A stretch of 28,416 nt of DNA, taken from a virus. Under the pieces are notes generated by a model. That model was not told the origin of the DNA, searched no databases, and worked only from the letters and a program-made list of their open reading frames with translations. The stretch lies in IMG/VR virus record IMGVR_UViG_3300036770_001558, positions 1 through 28,416 of that record; one strand, 5' to 3'. Of this stretch, positions 27,824 through 28,416 are shown one piece after another (within the stretch, counting starts at the first letter, position 1; every line of letters starts with the position of its first letter). Made by a program: the position numbers and the translations under genes.

Positions 27824-28416
27824 ATGGCTAGAGAAACTGCAGCAGAGCGTCGCGCTCGCATTGAAAAAGAAGTAGCAGATCGTTCTGCTGCTCGTAGAGA
27901 AGCGTACTTTGACAAGCAAGAAAAAGCCAAAGCAGCGGCAGAAGCCAAACTTCCACCACTTCCAGAACCAGATTCTTTTATTTACAACTATGCTTGGAGA
28001 CAAGATGTTGGTGGCGCAGGTGGCGAATATGTGCTCACTAAAACTCCTAACCCATATTATGACCCAAGAAACAATGAGATAACAGACCCCAAGACTGGGA
28101 AAAAGACCACTATGACTTTATCTCCTTGGTCGGGGCCTACAAGTTTTCGCGGCGATGGAACTAACCAAAGTACACAGAATGCAAACAAAACAGTAGTTTC
28201 TACCGTAAGAAATGCAGACGGAACAACAACTACTACATATTCTGATGGCACAACAAGCGTATTCAATCCTGCTGGAAATTATGACCCATATGTTAGCAAG
28301 TATCAAGGCGGATACGGTATTGGTTCCTCTGGTAATAACAATACTGGATTTACTGGAACAGGAAATGGCGATACTTCTACAACAACATATACTGCTCCAG
28401 ATGGAAGAATCTTCAC
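27824..28416 (+). CDS. Virion-region protein, N-terminal part (runs off the window)
   Basis: ATG 27824 follows AGGGGTAATA. The frame is open to the last base (197 codons seen). Residues 1-45 form a charged Ala/Arg/Glu helix (ERRARIEKEVADRSAARREA), followed by a Pro-rich hinge (LPPLPEPD). The rest is Gly/Asn/Thr/Tyr-rich beta-type or disordered sequence (ADGTTTTTYSDGTTSVFNP), typical of tail or fibre-like surface proteins. No cysteine so far. A helical anchor plus repetitive beta region fits a virion protein of unknown location. Confidence 0.68.
   Translation, partial: MARETAAERRARIEKEVADRSAARREAYFDKQEKAKAAAEAKLPPLPEPDSFIYNYAWRQDVGGAGGEYVLTKTPNPYYDPRNNEITDPKTGKKTTMTLSPWSGPTSFRGDGTNQSTQNANKTVVSTVRNADGTTTTTYSDGTTSVFNPAGNYDPYVSKYQGGYGIGSSGNNNTGFTGTGNGDTSTTTYTAPDGRIF

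Overview
The window is part of a double-stranded DNA phage (or prophage) genome whose host is almost certainly an actinobacterium. The best host marker is a canonical WhiB protein (7110-7376), a family confined to Actinobacteria and their phages. The moderate, AT-leaning base composition, the dense ATGA/GTGA gene overlaps and the gene content suggest phages of small-genome freshwater actinobacteria; that last step is inference. Both edges cut through genes, so the window is an internal slice of a larger genome or of a circular map.

Layout: (1) 1-4594, plus strand: end of the tail/lysis region, with a tail-fibre C-terminus, a small protein, a tyrosine recombinase wedged between tail genes, a 737-aa minor tail protein, then a lysis cassette (membrane protein, M15-type peptidase endolysin, holin) closed by an intrinsic terminator. 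(2) 4653-4886, minus: a lone zinc-ribbon protein, followed by a dyad-rich divergent region. (3) 5044-12332, plus: the early/replication block, with a proteasome/HslV-like Ntn hydrolase, a Cas4/RecB-like Fe-S nuclease, WhiB, a DnaB/RecA-fold ATPase, a Holliday-junction-resolvase-like nuclease, a primase split over two overlapping frames, a DUF1599-like protein, a sigma-factor-like protein, a second putative nuclease, an FmdB-like zinc ribbon and many very small genes. (4) 12386-15287, minus: a compact operon of about 14 very small genes (zinc ribbons, two single-span membrane peptides, a secreted transglycosylase), several too short for usual ORF cut-offs. (5) 15288-16034: about 750 bp without a convincing gene, holding many dyads, three TCTGCCTG repeats, an exact-looking Zur-type operator and two intrinsic-terminator-like hairpins. 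(6) 16035-28416, plus: the packaging/virion block, with terminase large subunit, portal, small basic proteins, a 1757-aa giant protein and at least three more virion-type proteins. No major capsid, protease, tape-measure or terminase small subunit gene was recognised.

How it fits together: the replication block supplies primase, helicase-like ATPase and recombination nucleases. WhiB, the sigma-like protein and FmdB are candidate regulators, and the proteasome-like enzyme could cut host or phage proteins. The packaging block loads DNA through terminase and portal. The long run of cysteine-free proteins after the portal (20192 to the window end) fits internal or ejected virion components. The points that most deserve a second look are the phage Ntn hydrolase with an apparently leaderless promoter, the Zur-type operator beside a cluster of zinc-binding microproteins, the giant cysteine-free protein, the split primase, and the nested or overlapping genes at 12386-12960.
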